Shown in pieces: positions 57,586 through 64,000 of a stretch of 64,000 nt of DNA. How positions within the stretch are numbered: the first letter of the stretch is position 1; each line of letters starts with the position of its first letter. This DNA comes from Bdellovibrio sp. NC01 (lineage in GTDB: Bacteria; Bdellovibrionota; Bdellovibrionia; Bdellovibrionales; Bdellovibrionaceae): the NCBI RefSeq assembly GCF_006874625.1, contig NZ_CP030034.1, positions 620,001-684,000 on the forward strand, given 5' to 3'. The notes below the pieces were generated by a model. That model worked only from the letters and a program-made list of their open reading frames with translations, was not told where the DNA came from and did not search any database. Both the position numbers and the translations under genes were made by a program.

Positions 57586-58251
57586 CTATTTAATTCGTGG
57601 CTGACCCGATGCGCGTATATGCTTGTAATTCAGTTCAGCGCGATGTTTCAGCTTCCTTTGTTCGGAAACAATATTGGGAGGATTCAAATCAAACTCTTTT
57701 TCCAATACTTCCAAGTCATGCAGACGACCTAAAGATTTTTGCAGAGTCTTTAAAGGCATTGATTTGATGCCCAAGTGTTCAAGACGGTAAATTGCTTTTT
57801 TTGTCGTGATGCGAATTTTGTGCAATTCCTTTTTATCAACGGGCAATTGTGTTGGCCACTTCTTCAATGGTTTTAAAATCCGTTTTTGCAATTCTTTTTT
57901 ATGATCCGTGAAGAATGCAATTTGTGTTTGCCGTGTGATCGCTTTATCAATTTTTTTAATTTCTAGATCTTCTAAATATTTGTGAAGCTTTTTATAACTT
58001 TTATCGCGAGTTTTTTTGATGGCGGTGGTTTTGAAGCCATAAGTCTTTGCGTCTTTTAAAAGGACGTCGTTCTGGCGGCAGTCTCCGAGTAAATTACCAA
58101 GCTTGCGTAACACTTTGTATTCGTGAATTTTGGTGCTGTCATGAAGCCACAATGCAGCTCGGGCTTGGCGAGTTAAAATGCGTAAACGATGGATTTTTCC
58201 AGGTTTGGCATCCTTTAAAACTTTGTGAATTAAGTCGGCGAAGCTTTCCAT
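57586..58251 (-). CDS. CHAD-domain protein
   Basis: A 221-residue basic helical protein of the CHAD family, which binds inorganic polyphosphate through conserved His and Lys/Arg residues. HRLRILTRQARAALWLHD and LHKIRITTKKAIYRLEHLG are the two characteristic H-x-x-R-x-x-x-R/K-x-x-R motifs. About a third of CHAD proteins sit with polyphosphate kinase or a CYTH phosphatase; neither is visible here. ATG 58251 follows a divergent gap from the solute-binding gene. Confidence 0.85.
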   Translation of the reverse strand: MESFADLIHKVLKDAKPGKIHRLRILTRQARAALWLHDSTKIHEYKVLRKLGNLLGDCRQNDVLLKDAKTYGFKTTAIKKTRDKSYKKLHKYLEDLEIKKIDKAITRQTQIAFFTDHKKELQKRILKPLKKWPTQLPVDKKELHKIRITTKKAIYRLEHLGIKSMPLKTLQKSLGRLHDLEVLEKEFDLNPPNIVSEQRKLKHRAELNYKHIRASGQPRIK

Positions 58252-58373
58252 TCATATTCAACTTTCGCCGAAGCAAAAGATCGGGTCTAGGGGCGCGGTT
58301 AAATACAGACAAGTGTAGGAAAGCAAGAATAACTGTTAGACGCCCTTCGCATTTGCAATTAGCATAAACATCT

Positions 58374-59129
58374 ATGCGTATAATTCTATTCATCGGGATG
58401 ATGTTTTTTTCTGTCCACTTCGCTATGGCAAAGACCACTTTTCGAGTGGGGCTTGTTGAGGGTGGTCCTATGGCTGTTTTCAAAGCCGGAGAAACGAATC
58501 CAGGTGGAGTCGGTCCGTTATTTCTGAACACATTTATTTTTCCCGAAGTTGAAAAGAAATATGATCTCAAGGTTGTTTGGGATTTATCACCGACGGCACG
58601 TCTCTTTAAAGAACTTGCGAATGGCAATCTGGACATGATGTGCTTTGTTGCTAGAACTTCAGAGCGCGAGAAAATTTTTGCGTTTAGCTCGGTCGACATG
58701 TTTAACGAAGCCGGTGGTCTTGTTGTCAGAAAAGATCGTTATGCAGGTAAAGATACGATCACACCGCAAGAATTAGCGGGTAAAACCATTGGTCAACTGA
58801 TTGGAACTTACGTTCCCGGCTTTTATGAGAAATACAAAATTAAATCGTTTCAGGTGTCGGGCGAAGACGTGCCTCAACGAATCTCTGATTTAGTTGAAAG
58901 CAAAAGAGTCGATGGTGCCTATATTCATGTGCATGCAACTGCACAATATTTGGTGAAGACAAGTAACTTAAAACAGTTAAAGGCGGTCAAGGTCGTAGGT
59001 TGGCCACCGCTTTCAATCACGGTGGCCTATCGCAAGAATATTGATCCAGCTTTGAAGAATGCGATCGACGAAGCTCTTCGCAAGAATAAATTCCACTTCG
59101 ATGAGATGATCAAAAACTTCCTAAAATAG
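58374..59129 (+). CDS. Periplasmic solute-binding protein, family 3
   Basis: A 251-residue exported binding protein: signal MRIILFIGMMFFSVHFAMA. The fold is family 3 (bacterial extracellular solute-binding proteins): FRVGLVEGGPMAVFKAGETN for the first lobe, RLFKELANGNLDMMCF and LAGKTIGQLIGTYVPGFYEK for the second. No ABC permease gene is near. It ends one base before the convergent proline-rich gene. The ligand is unknown; amino acid or organic acid is the family's usual range. Confidence 0.88.
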   Translation: MRIILFIGMMFFSVHFAMAKTTFRVGLVEGGPMAVFKAGETNPGGVGPLFLNTFIFPEVEKKYDLKVVWDLSPTARLFKELANGNLDMMCFVARTSEREKIFAFSSVDMFNEAGGLVVRKDRYAGKDTITPQELAGKTIGQLIGTYVPGFYEKYKIKSFQVSGEDVPQRISDLVESKRVDGAYIHVHATAQYLVKTSNLKQLKAVKVVGWPPLSITVAYRKNIDPALKNAIDEALRKNKFHFDEMIKNFLK

Positions 59130-59429
59130 TTAATTGCTTATTGGTGGTTGCTCTCCAGGAACGGGTGGTTCCGTTGGTGGCAACTTCTTCATTTTCTCTG
59201 GCTCCGTCACGGGCTTCGCAATAGGTGGCTCCATATTGTGGGGCTTCGGAGTTTTGCGAGGTGGCGGCATGTTCACTGGTTTTTCTTTTGGTTTTTCGCT
59301 TTTAGGTTTCGGCGCCTGCATCGTGTTTTTGGTTTCATTAATTTCGTCAGGCGTATTCATGGCGTGTGCATAGGAAAGACCGATAAGGCTCGCTGACAGG
59401 GCAAGAATAAATCTGTGCTGCATTTTCAT
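59130..59429 (-). CDS. Secreted proline-rich small protein
   Basis: A 99-residue exported protein; signal MKMQHRFILALSASLIGLSYAHA. The mature part is almost only Pro, Lys, Glu and Thr (QAPKPKSEKPKEKPVNMPPP, TEPPVPGEQPPISN), like polyproline spacers of envelope proteins. The start is ATG 59429, 4 bases after AAGGAGG, or ATG 59423 with a 10-base spacer. No enzymatic motif. It may be a periplasm-spanning linker or a calcium/wall-binding peptide; function unknown. Confidence 0.72.
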   Translation of the reverse strand: MKMQHRFILALSASLIGLSYAHAMNTPDEINETKNTMQAPKPKSEKPKEKPVNMPPPRKTPKPHNMEPPIAKPVTEPEKMKKLPPTEPPVPGEQPPISN

Positions 59430-59448
59430 TGGGCCTCCTTTTAAAATG

Positions 59449-59480
59449 CGAAAAGCTGCCATGCTGTAGGCAGCTTTTCG
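59449..59480. terminator. Perfect 12-bp hairpin before the proline-rich gene
   Basis: CGAAAAGCTGCC 59449-59460 pairs with GGCAGCTTTTCG 59469-59480 around 8 bases. On the minus strand it follows the DUF883-like gene by 16 bases and is trailed by CATTTTAAAA, a broken U-tract; 12 bases later comes the AAGGAGG of the next gene. It could be a leaky terminator or an mRNA stabiliser between the two genes. Confidence 0.65.
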
Positions 59481-59496
59481 TAATCCGTTAGGGTAC

Positions 59497-59763
59497 TCAG
59501 TGTCTTCTTCGCGCGATCATGCCCGCTAGGAATCCCACTGCAGCCGCACCTAACACAACTCTAAGGGGTCGTGCTTTGACGAAATCCTCAGAGCTGCTGA
59601 TTGCTGTTTGAGCTCTTGATTGAACATTCGACCACATGCCTTTCAAATCAACTTTACTGGCAATTTCATCAAGAGGTTTTTTAAGTGACCGTTGATTTAT
59701 CGGACCTTTTGATGAACGAAGTCCAGAATCGCTAGAGCTTGTAGTACTTGTGAAATCAGCCAT
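59497..59763 (-). CDS. Small membrane protein, DUF883/ElaB-like
   Basis: An 88-residue protein with a Ser/Thr-rich front and one C-terminal membrane helix followed by basic residues (LRVVLGAAAVGFLAGMIARRRH), the layout of ElaB/YqjD-type (DUF883) proteins that bind ribosomes at the inner membrane. ATG 59763 has AAGGAGC 6 bases upstream; the earlier ATG 59793 lacks one. Family assignment rests on layout and the G-x-x-x-G-x-x-x-R-R-R end, so it is tentative. Confidence 0.7.
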   Translation of the reverse strand: MADFTSTTSSSDSGLRSSKGPINQRSLKKPLDEIASKVDLKGMWSNVQSRAQTAISSSEDFVKARPLRVVLGAAAVGFLAGMIARRRH

Positions 59764-59883
59764 ATTTATGCTCCTTTCACTTTGAACTAACATCTGTCCT
59801 CATTGTGCTCCTGATTTTGGCAATGTGCGATCTGCGTTTCGTCTTGTTCGCCATGAAATTTTCGTAAGCAATCGGGTCATACT

Positions 59884-59927
59884 TTGTCCTCTGAACTAGA
59901 TTTTCATATTAAATAGTATCAAATACT
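59884..59927 (+). promoter_or_regulatory. Predicted promoter and dyad of the luciferase-like gene
   Basis: TTGTCC (59884-59889) and TATTAA (59907-59912), 17 bases apart, form a fair sigma70 promoter. The dyad AGTAT-CAA-ATACT (59915-59927) covers the expected start point and may be a repressor site; no regulator gene is adjacent. Confidence 0.5.
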
Positions 59928-59941
59928 GTTACATTAAAAAT

Positions 59942-60946
59942 ATGAAGAAACTCGTTGATACAAAACTCTCAGTTTTAGATTTGGCTCCAGTCGCGCAAGG
60001 TATGTCTATTGCCGATTCATTCAAACACACTTTGGATTTAGCACAACACGCTGAAAAGTGGGGCTATGAGCGTTTCTGGATGGCAGAACATCACAATCTT
60101 GATGGTATTGCGAGCGCCGCGACGGCGGTGTTGTTAGGCTATGTTGCGGGCGGTACGAAAACGATTCGTGTGGGTTCGGGTGGAATTATGCTGCCGAATC
60201 ATGCGCCTCTTGTGATTGCAGAGCAATTCGGAACTTTAGAAACTTTGTATCCCGGCCGTATCGATCTTGGATTAGGACGAGCACCAGGCACAGATGGACT
60301 GACGATGCGCGCTTTACGTCGTGAAATGACGGGGCGAGAAGCCGAGTTTTCTGATCTTGTTCAAGAGCTGCAATATTATTTTGCCGAAGTACAACCCGGT
60401 CAAAAAGTTCGCGCTATTCCTGGCGCGGGTTTAAAAGTTCCATTGTGGTTATTGGGCTCAAGTCTTTACAGCGCACAACTGGCTGCTGTTTTAGGATTGC
60501 CATATGCCTTTGCAGGACACTTCGCTCCTGAACTGATGATGAGAGCGATTGATCTTTATCGCGTCGGCTTTCAGCCCTCTGATGTTTTGAAAGAACCAAA
60601 AGTGATGGTCGGAGTTCAAGTGGTCGCTGCGGATACAGATGAAAAGGCGGAACGTTTAGCTACGTCATTGTATATGCGCTTCCTTGGTATCATTCGCAAC
60701 GAGCGTGTGAATTTGCAACCTCCCGTTGAAAACATGGATGCGGTTTGGAATCCGATGGAAAAAGAAATTGTTCTTTCTAAGCTTCGCACGTCTGTGATTG
60801 GTGGACCTGAAAAAGTAAAAGCAGGTTTACAAAAACTGATTGATGAAACACAAGCTGATGAATTGATGATTGTGTCAGATGCCTTTGATCATAACGATCG
60901 TCTGCGTTCATTCGAATTGATTTCTCAGGTGCGTGGGGCGAAATAA
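59942..60946 (+). CDS. Luciferase-like flavin-dependent monooxygenase
   Basis: A 334-residue TIM-barrel enzyme of the LLM class: [19 protein letters not shown] at the start, [16 protein letters not shown] with the family's [47 protein letters not shown] in outline, and [16 protein letters not shown] near the end. It uses FMNH2 and O2 to oxidise a small organic compound. It resembles the MsnO8-type subgroup common in proteobacteria. Light emission is not implied. Start ATG 59942 is 14 bases after a dyad. Confidence 0.93.
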   Translation: MKKLVDTKLSVLDLAPVAQGMSIADSFKHTLDLAQHAEKWGYERFWMAEHHNLDGIASAATAVLLGYVAGGTKTIRVGSGGIMLPNHAPLVIAEQFGTLETLYPGRIDLGLGRAPGTDGLTMRALRREMTGREAEFSDLVQELQYYFAEVQPGQKVRAIPGAGLKVPLWLLGSSLYSAQLAAVLGLPYAFAGHFAPELMMRAIDLYRVGFQPSDVLKEPKVMVGVQVVAADTDEKAERLATSLYMRFLGIIRNERVNLQPPVENMDAVWNPMEKEIVLSKLRTSVIGGPEKVKAGLQKLIDETQADELMIVSDAFDHNDRLRSFELISQVRGAK

Positions 60947-61083
60947 CGCCAAAGAGTGAAATTGCCCCAACCTTCAAGGTAAAAACTAATTTGCTTTAGC
61001 TCACGTCGGAACACTTCTTGAATCTTTAAGCGGCAGTGACACCTCACTTCGAGGTCCGTCCGTCTTAAGACAAGGAGGATTTT

Positions 61084-61251
61084 ATGGCTATCGACAAAAA
61101 TGAGAAAGAATCCCTCTCTCACAAAGTGGGCGATAAAATTGAAAGAGCCGGCCAGAAAATTTCTGAGAAAGCGCCTAAAACTGGCAAAGCTATCTATGAT
61201 GCTGGCGATAAAATCGAACATATGAATGACAATAAGAAGAAAAAAGTTTGA
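61084..61251 (+). CDS. Fifty-five-residue charged helical protein
   Basis: A small ORF: MAIDKNEKESLSHKVGDKIE is followed by RAGQKISEKAPKTGKAIYDA and GDKIEHMNDNKKKKV, so the G-D-K-I-E segment occurs twice. AAGGAGG (61072-61078) stands 5 bases before ATG 61084, which is excellent. It is highly charged, with an amphipathic pattern and a Lys-rich end. The size, strong binding site and internal repeat argue for a genuine gene; it could be a stress or desiccation protein like CsbD/LEA-type peptides, but no family is recognised. Confidence 0.78.
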   Translation: MAIDKNEKESLSHKVGDKIERAGQKISEKAPKTGKAIYDAGDKIEHMNDNKKKKV

Positions 61252-61513
61252 TTCAGTAGATCGGTAGTAATGCGGGGATTTGCGGGAGAAGTTAATTTAA
61301 CTTTAGCTTCTTCGGCACGCCTTCCTGGCTCGGTCGTGGCCCACGAGCCTTTGGCTCGCGGGTGCGCGCCATCGTGGCGCCCACGAAGGCCTCATGCGCT
61401 AAAGTTAAATTAACTTCTCCCGCAAATTTTGCCTTCGACGGATCTGGTGGAATTTTTTTTCTTTTATTGGTTGGGTGTGTTGGTTTTGTAGCGCTGTTTT
61501 TTTTCAGCGTTTT
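61252..61513. other. Intergenic region between convergent genes, carries repeat B
   Basis: No gene seen. The repeat copy B occupies 61278-61427; the remaining 86 bases to 61513 are AT-rich with T-runs (61450-61518) that could help end transcription from the left. Confidence 0.6.
61278..61427. repeat. Structured palindromic repeat, copy B
   Basis: Outer arms 61278-61307 and 61398-61427 are a perfect 30-bp inverted repeat. Inside: TCGTGG 61334-61339 with CCACGA 61381-61386; hairpin CGAGCC-TTT-GGCTCG 61344-61358; hairpin GCGCCA-TCG-TGGCGC 61366-61380. As in copy A the second hairpin abuts the right strand of the central helix, and the inner ends read TTTAGC and GCTAAA. The arm sequences share nothing with copy A beyond that end. 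Confidence 0.9.
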
Positions 61514-62650
61514 TTATTTTTGTAGGAGTTTTATTAGTTCTTCTTTGTGGGATAGGCCGTCTTTGCGGCCTATTTCTATTAGGTCGGCGCAGAAGGTTGG
61601 TTCGAAGAGTAAATAGCTGATTAGTTCGCTGGCGTCTTGGAGGGAGCCTAAGCCCTTCAACAGATAGCGAACGACTCTTGGGAGTTTTTGGGCTTTTTGG
61701 ACTGCCATTTCGCCGATGTCTTCGGATGGAGAGATGAACAAATGGTCAATGGGTCTTAGAGAGACTGCTCGTTGTTGTTCTGGTGGGATGGCGATGGCGT
61801 AGTCGTTCAGACGACGTAATCTTTCGACGTCTTGTTCTACCGCGTCCATCAGTGCACCGTTTAGAATTGTGTTTACGACTCTGGCTACGCTGGGAGCTGT
61901 TGCGTATTGAGCGGCTCTTTGTTCGTAAGCTGTTGTCGAAGATTGTAAGCGTACGCCGATCACTAATAATTTTTCAGCACCAAGATAAATCACCGGGCTG
62001 CATGGGGCGTGATTGCGGATGGCGCCGTCGCCGAAAAATCTGTCGTCGACTTTTACTGGCGGGAATAGCAATGGAATTGCTGAAGAGGCCATGATGTGAT
62101 CTGTAGAAATTGTTGTGCGTTCGCTGCGCTTGCGACCCTTATCCCATGAAGGCAAAACGTTTTTGCCTTGGATAAAAGTTGTCGTTGCAGATTTTGCGTA
62201 ATCAATCGAAGTAATTGCTAATGCTGTTAAATGGCCGTCGTCGATATTTTTTTCGACTTTGGCGTAATCCATATTTGAATGAATCAATTGGCGAAGGGGA
62301 GCCGTATCCATCAACGCTTTACCGGGAGTAGTTCCCGTCATACCGCCTAAAGATAACTCACTCATCCATTGCAGACCAATTTTTCCCATCGTCATTGAAT
62401 CCGTGGAAAAAACTTTTTCGAAAGAAACGTCACTCCAAAGTTTCGCGAGTGATTCAGTTGCAACTTTTAAGTTATCGGCATTGGAAGCAAGTGAACTTGC
62501 ATTGATCGCACCGGCACTGACACCAGATAAGAAGTCATACTTGACGGGAACACCGGATTTTTCGCTGATTTCTTGTACGGCTGCAAGTACACCGGCTTGA
62601 TAAGCACCGCGGGCTCCGCCACCAGATAAAACCAGTCCCATTTTCTTCAT
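61514..62650 (-). CDS. Patatin-like phospholipase
   Basis: A 378-residue hydrolase with Ser-Asp dyad. LVLSGGGARGAYQAGVL is the oxyanion G-G-G-x-R/K, DFLSGVSAGAINA is the nucleophile elbow G-x-S-x-G (Ser near 46) and FFGDGAIRNHAP is the D-G-A/G with the catalytic Asp. It has no signal peptide, so it would cut host or own phospholipids from inside or leave by another route; patatin enzymes of predators may attack prey membranes. GGAACA precedes ATG 62650. Confidence 0.93.
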   Translation of the reverse strand: MKKMGLVLSGGGARGAYQAGVLAAVQEISEKSGVPVKYDFLSGVSAGAINASSLASNADNLKVATESLAKLWSDVSFEKVFSTDSMTMGKIGLQWMSELSLGGMTGTTPGKALMDTAPLRQLIHSNMDYAKVEKNIDDGHLTALAITSIDYAKSATTTFIQGKNVLPSWDKGRKRSERTTISTDHIMASSAIPLLFPPVKVDDRFFGDGAIRNHAPCSPVIYLGAEKLLVIGVRLQSSTTAYEQRAAQYATAPSVARVVNTILNGALMDAVEQDVERLRRLNDYAIAIPPEQQRAVSLRPIDHLFISPSEDIGEMAVQKAQKLPRVVRYLLKGLGSLQDASELISYLLFEPTFCADLIEIGRKDGLSHKEELIKLLQK

Positions 62651-62864
62651 TTGTGTTCCCTCAAAATTGCATCGTGCATTTTCAGTTTATCGATATTTGA
62701 CAACAATTGATAAGTTGCGCCGAAACGAGCCTATTGGATTTGGCCCTTAGTCCTTTGCTTAAATTGCTTATGGATGCGAACCAATAAAATTTAAAAATTT
62801 TGATTTTCCCGTTAACCGACGAGGCACCTACCAAGGTCTAAGTAATAACAGAGGGAGAGCAAGG

Positions 62865-63083
62865 ATGCGCTTCTTAATACTGGCAGTAATTACGATGTTT
62901 ATAGGTACTCAACCAACGCTGACAAAAACAAGTCAGTCATTCACGAAGGAGGCTTCTGTTTCTGACAAAATTCTAAGAAGAAGACTCTTACAGAGTCTGC
63001 AAAAAATAGAGATTTCGATTGCAACTTTTCGTGGAGGCAAACACCGGAACACTGAAAATCTAAATAAAGAAATTAACGCTTAA
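62865..63083 (+). CDS. Small secreted or anchored uncharacterised protein
   Basis: A 72-residue protein with a hydrophobic start (MRFLILAVITMFIGTQPTLT) that is a likely signal peptide or membrane anchor. The mature part is polar and basic (RRRLLQSLQKIEISIATF, GGKHRNTENL). GGGAGAGCAAGG lies upstream. No family recognised; support comes from the binding site, signal and following perfect terminator. Confidence 0.6.
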   Translation: MRFLILAVITMFIGTQPTLTKTSQSFTKEASVSDKILRRRLLQSLQKIEISIATFRGGKHRNTENLNKEINA

Positions 63084-63101
63084 TAAAATTTAAAAACTTA
63101 T

Positions 63102-63143
63102 AAAATAAAAGGAGCTCCTTGGAGGAAGCTCCTTTTATTTTTT
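63102..63143. terminator. Perfect 15-bp intrinsic terminator
   Basis: AAAATAAAAGGAGCT 63102-63116 and AGCTCCTTTTATTTT 63127-63141 pair completely around a 10-base loop; T-run included. Confidence 0.92.
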
Positions 63144-63211
63144 GTACATTCGCATTTTGTATTAAACCAAGTCTGGTCGACGGAAACTTTAAGACTTATT
63201 AGCCTTAAAGT

Positions 63212-64000
63212 ATGAAAACACTTTCCATTTTTTTAAGTCTTTTTATCGCAATTCCTGCCATTCCGTGCACACGCGTGATGTGGGATCATAAAAATCAAGA
63301 TGTCATTGTTGGGCGCAATATGGATTGGTCGGAAGAGACCGGCTCTAACATGTGGCTATTCCCACGAGGCATTGCTCGTGATGGTCGAGTCGAAACGAAT
63401 CCACTGAAGTGGACTTCAAAATATGGCAGCGTCGTTATCTCGATGTACGACATCGGCACCGCTGATGGAACTAACGAGAAGGGATTGACCGCGAATATTT
63501 TGTATCTGACTGAAAGTGATTTCGGTCCCCGCGATGCGAATTTACCAGGTTTGTCCGTCAGTCTGTGGGCGCAATATTTCTTGGATAACTTTGCGACGGT
63601 GAACGAAGCGATCGAAGCCATGTATGATAAACAGTTTCAAGTCGTCACGGCATCGGTGAACACCGCAATGGGACCGCGTTCTGGCCATGTTCACCTTTCA
63701 ATTTCGGACAAAACGGGTGATACCGCGATTATCGAATACATCGATACACAGCGGAAGGTGTATCACGATCGCAAATACACAGTGATGACGAACTCTCCTC
63801 CGTTTGATCAGCAATTGGATTCTCTGAAACGTTATAAAGGTTTCGGAGGTGATAAAGATTTGCCAGGAACCACTGCCGCTGCCGATCGCTTTGTGCGAGC
63901 TGCTTATTATTCACAACAATTGCCAACACCCGCAGACTATAGAGAATCCGTGGCTGGAGTTTTAAGTGTGTTGCGAAATGTTTCACAACCTTTTGGCAAG
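63212..64000 (+). CDS. Choloylglycine hydrolase/penicillin V acylase family, truncated by the window edge
   Basis: Frame open from ATG 63212 to the window end (263 codons, no stop). Signal MKTLSIFLSLFIAIPAIP is followed directly by Cys (PCTRVMW); removal of the signal would expose Cys as N-terminal nucleophile, the defining feature of this Ntn-hydrolase family. Family residues: Arg next to Cys, RNMDWSEE (R-x-x-D), GLTANILYL and the N-x-P segment MTNSPPF. Members hydrolyse amides such as conjugated bile salts, penicillin V or acyl-homoserine lactones; the latter would suit a periplasmic Gram-negative enzyme, but this is speculation. It lacks an obvious binding site. Confidence 0.85.
   Translation, partial: MKTLSIFLSLFIAIPAIPCTRVMWDHKNQDVIVGRNMDWSEETGSNMWLFPRGIARDGRVETNPLKWTSKYGSVVISMYDIGTADGTNEKGLTANILYLTESDFGPRDANLPGLSVSLWAQYFLDNFATVNEAIEAMYDKQFQVVTASVNTAMGPRSGHVHLSISDKTGDTAIIEYIDTQRKVYHDRKYTVMTNSPPFDQQLDSLKRYKGFGGDKDLPGTTAAADRFVRAAYYSQQLPTPADYRESVAGVLSVLRNVSQPFGK

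Noticed and set aside
59134-59373. A Gly/Phe-rich plus-strand ORF opposite the proline-rich gene
   Set aside because: Mirror image of proline codons; the minus-strand gene has a signal peptide and AAGGAGG, this ORF has neither.
1-64000. tRNA, rRNA, CRISPR arrays, insertion sequences or prophage
   Set aside because: No T-loop GTTCGA-type motifs in cloverleaf context, no regularly spaced direct repeats and no transposase, integrase or phage structural genes were recognised by reading; a dedicated tRNA or CRISPR search was not run.

Overview
The window looks like core chromosome of a Bdellovibrio-type predatory bacterium (Bdellovibrionota). This is an inference from gene content and style: a flagellar fliD-fliS operon followed by sugar-transfer genes, a PAS-containing sensor kinase with a Cys-x-x-Cys-Pro motif, many secreted proteases and wall hydrolases, Gram-negative envelope genes (Pal, CpoB-like, lipoproteins) and moderate GC. 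No rRNA, tRNA, CRISPR array, phage or insertion sequence was seen. Genes are tightly packed, often with ATGA or GTGA overlaps.

Layout. 1-7.4 kb: the end of fliD, fliS, a FliT-position gene, then a TPR protein, a Rossmann-fold protein similar to the start of motility accessory (Maf) proteins, two GT9 glycosyltransferases, a small coiled coil and an unknown protein; this reads as a flagellum-linked glycosylation cluster. 7.3-12 kb: hybrid-like sensor kinase, receiver protein, rsmD, coaD and an aminotransferase, closed by a terminator. 12-22 kb: a MarR regulator divergent from an aldo/keto reductase, a von Willebrand lipoprotein, a DUF2802-like protein, a trypsin, a histidine kinase, an isochorismatase-type hydrolase, and an SDR divergent from a LysR regulator. 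22-29 kb: a large secreted metallopeptidase-propeller-barrel protein, then pal, a DUF4398-like lipoprotein, cpoB-like, tsaD, rsmA and smpB. 29-36 kb: HAMP protein, coiled coil, 3D-domain wall hydrolase, PilZ, RlmM-like methyltransferase and a lysozyme-like protein. 36-40 kb: a MarR regulator divergent from a TolC-EmrA-EmrB type efflux operon. 40-51.5 kb: map, nnrD, Nudix, hemolysin III, MFS, lipase-like hydrolase, hflX and rhlE. 51.5-64 kb: LOG protein, CapA, TrmN6-like, M3 peptidase, CHAD, solute-binding protein, luciferase-like monooxygenase, patatin, and the start of a choloylglycine hydrolase/penicillin acylase.

Most notable non-coding signal: two intergenic elements (21923-22080 and 61278-61427) share a core that folds into two hairpins on a central helix, enclosed by long outer arms. 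Outer arms, central helix and first hairpin differ in sequence between copies yet stay self-complementary, while the second hairpin is identical. This covariation marks a structured repeat family. Second, both MarR-family promoters carry the same SlyA-like dyad GTTAG-N4-CTAAC next to a predicted -10 box. Two well-supported genes below the usual length cut-off (30 and 55 codons) were also found.
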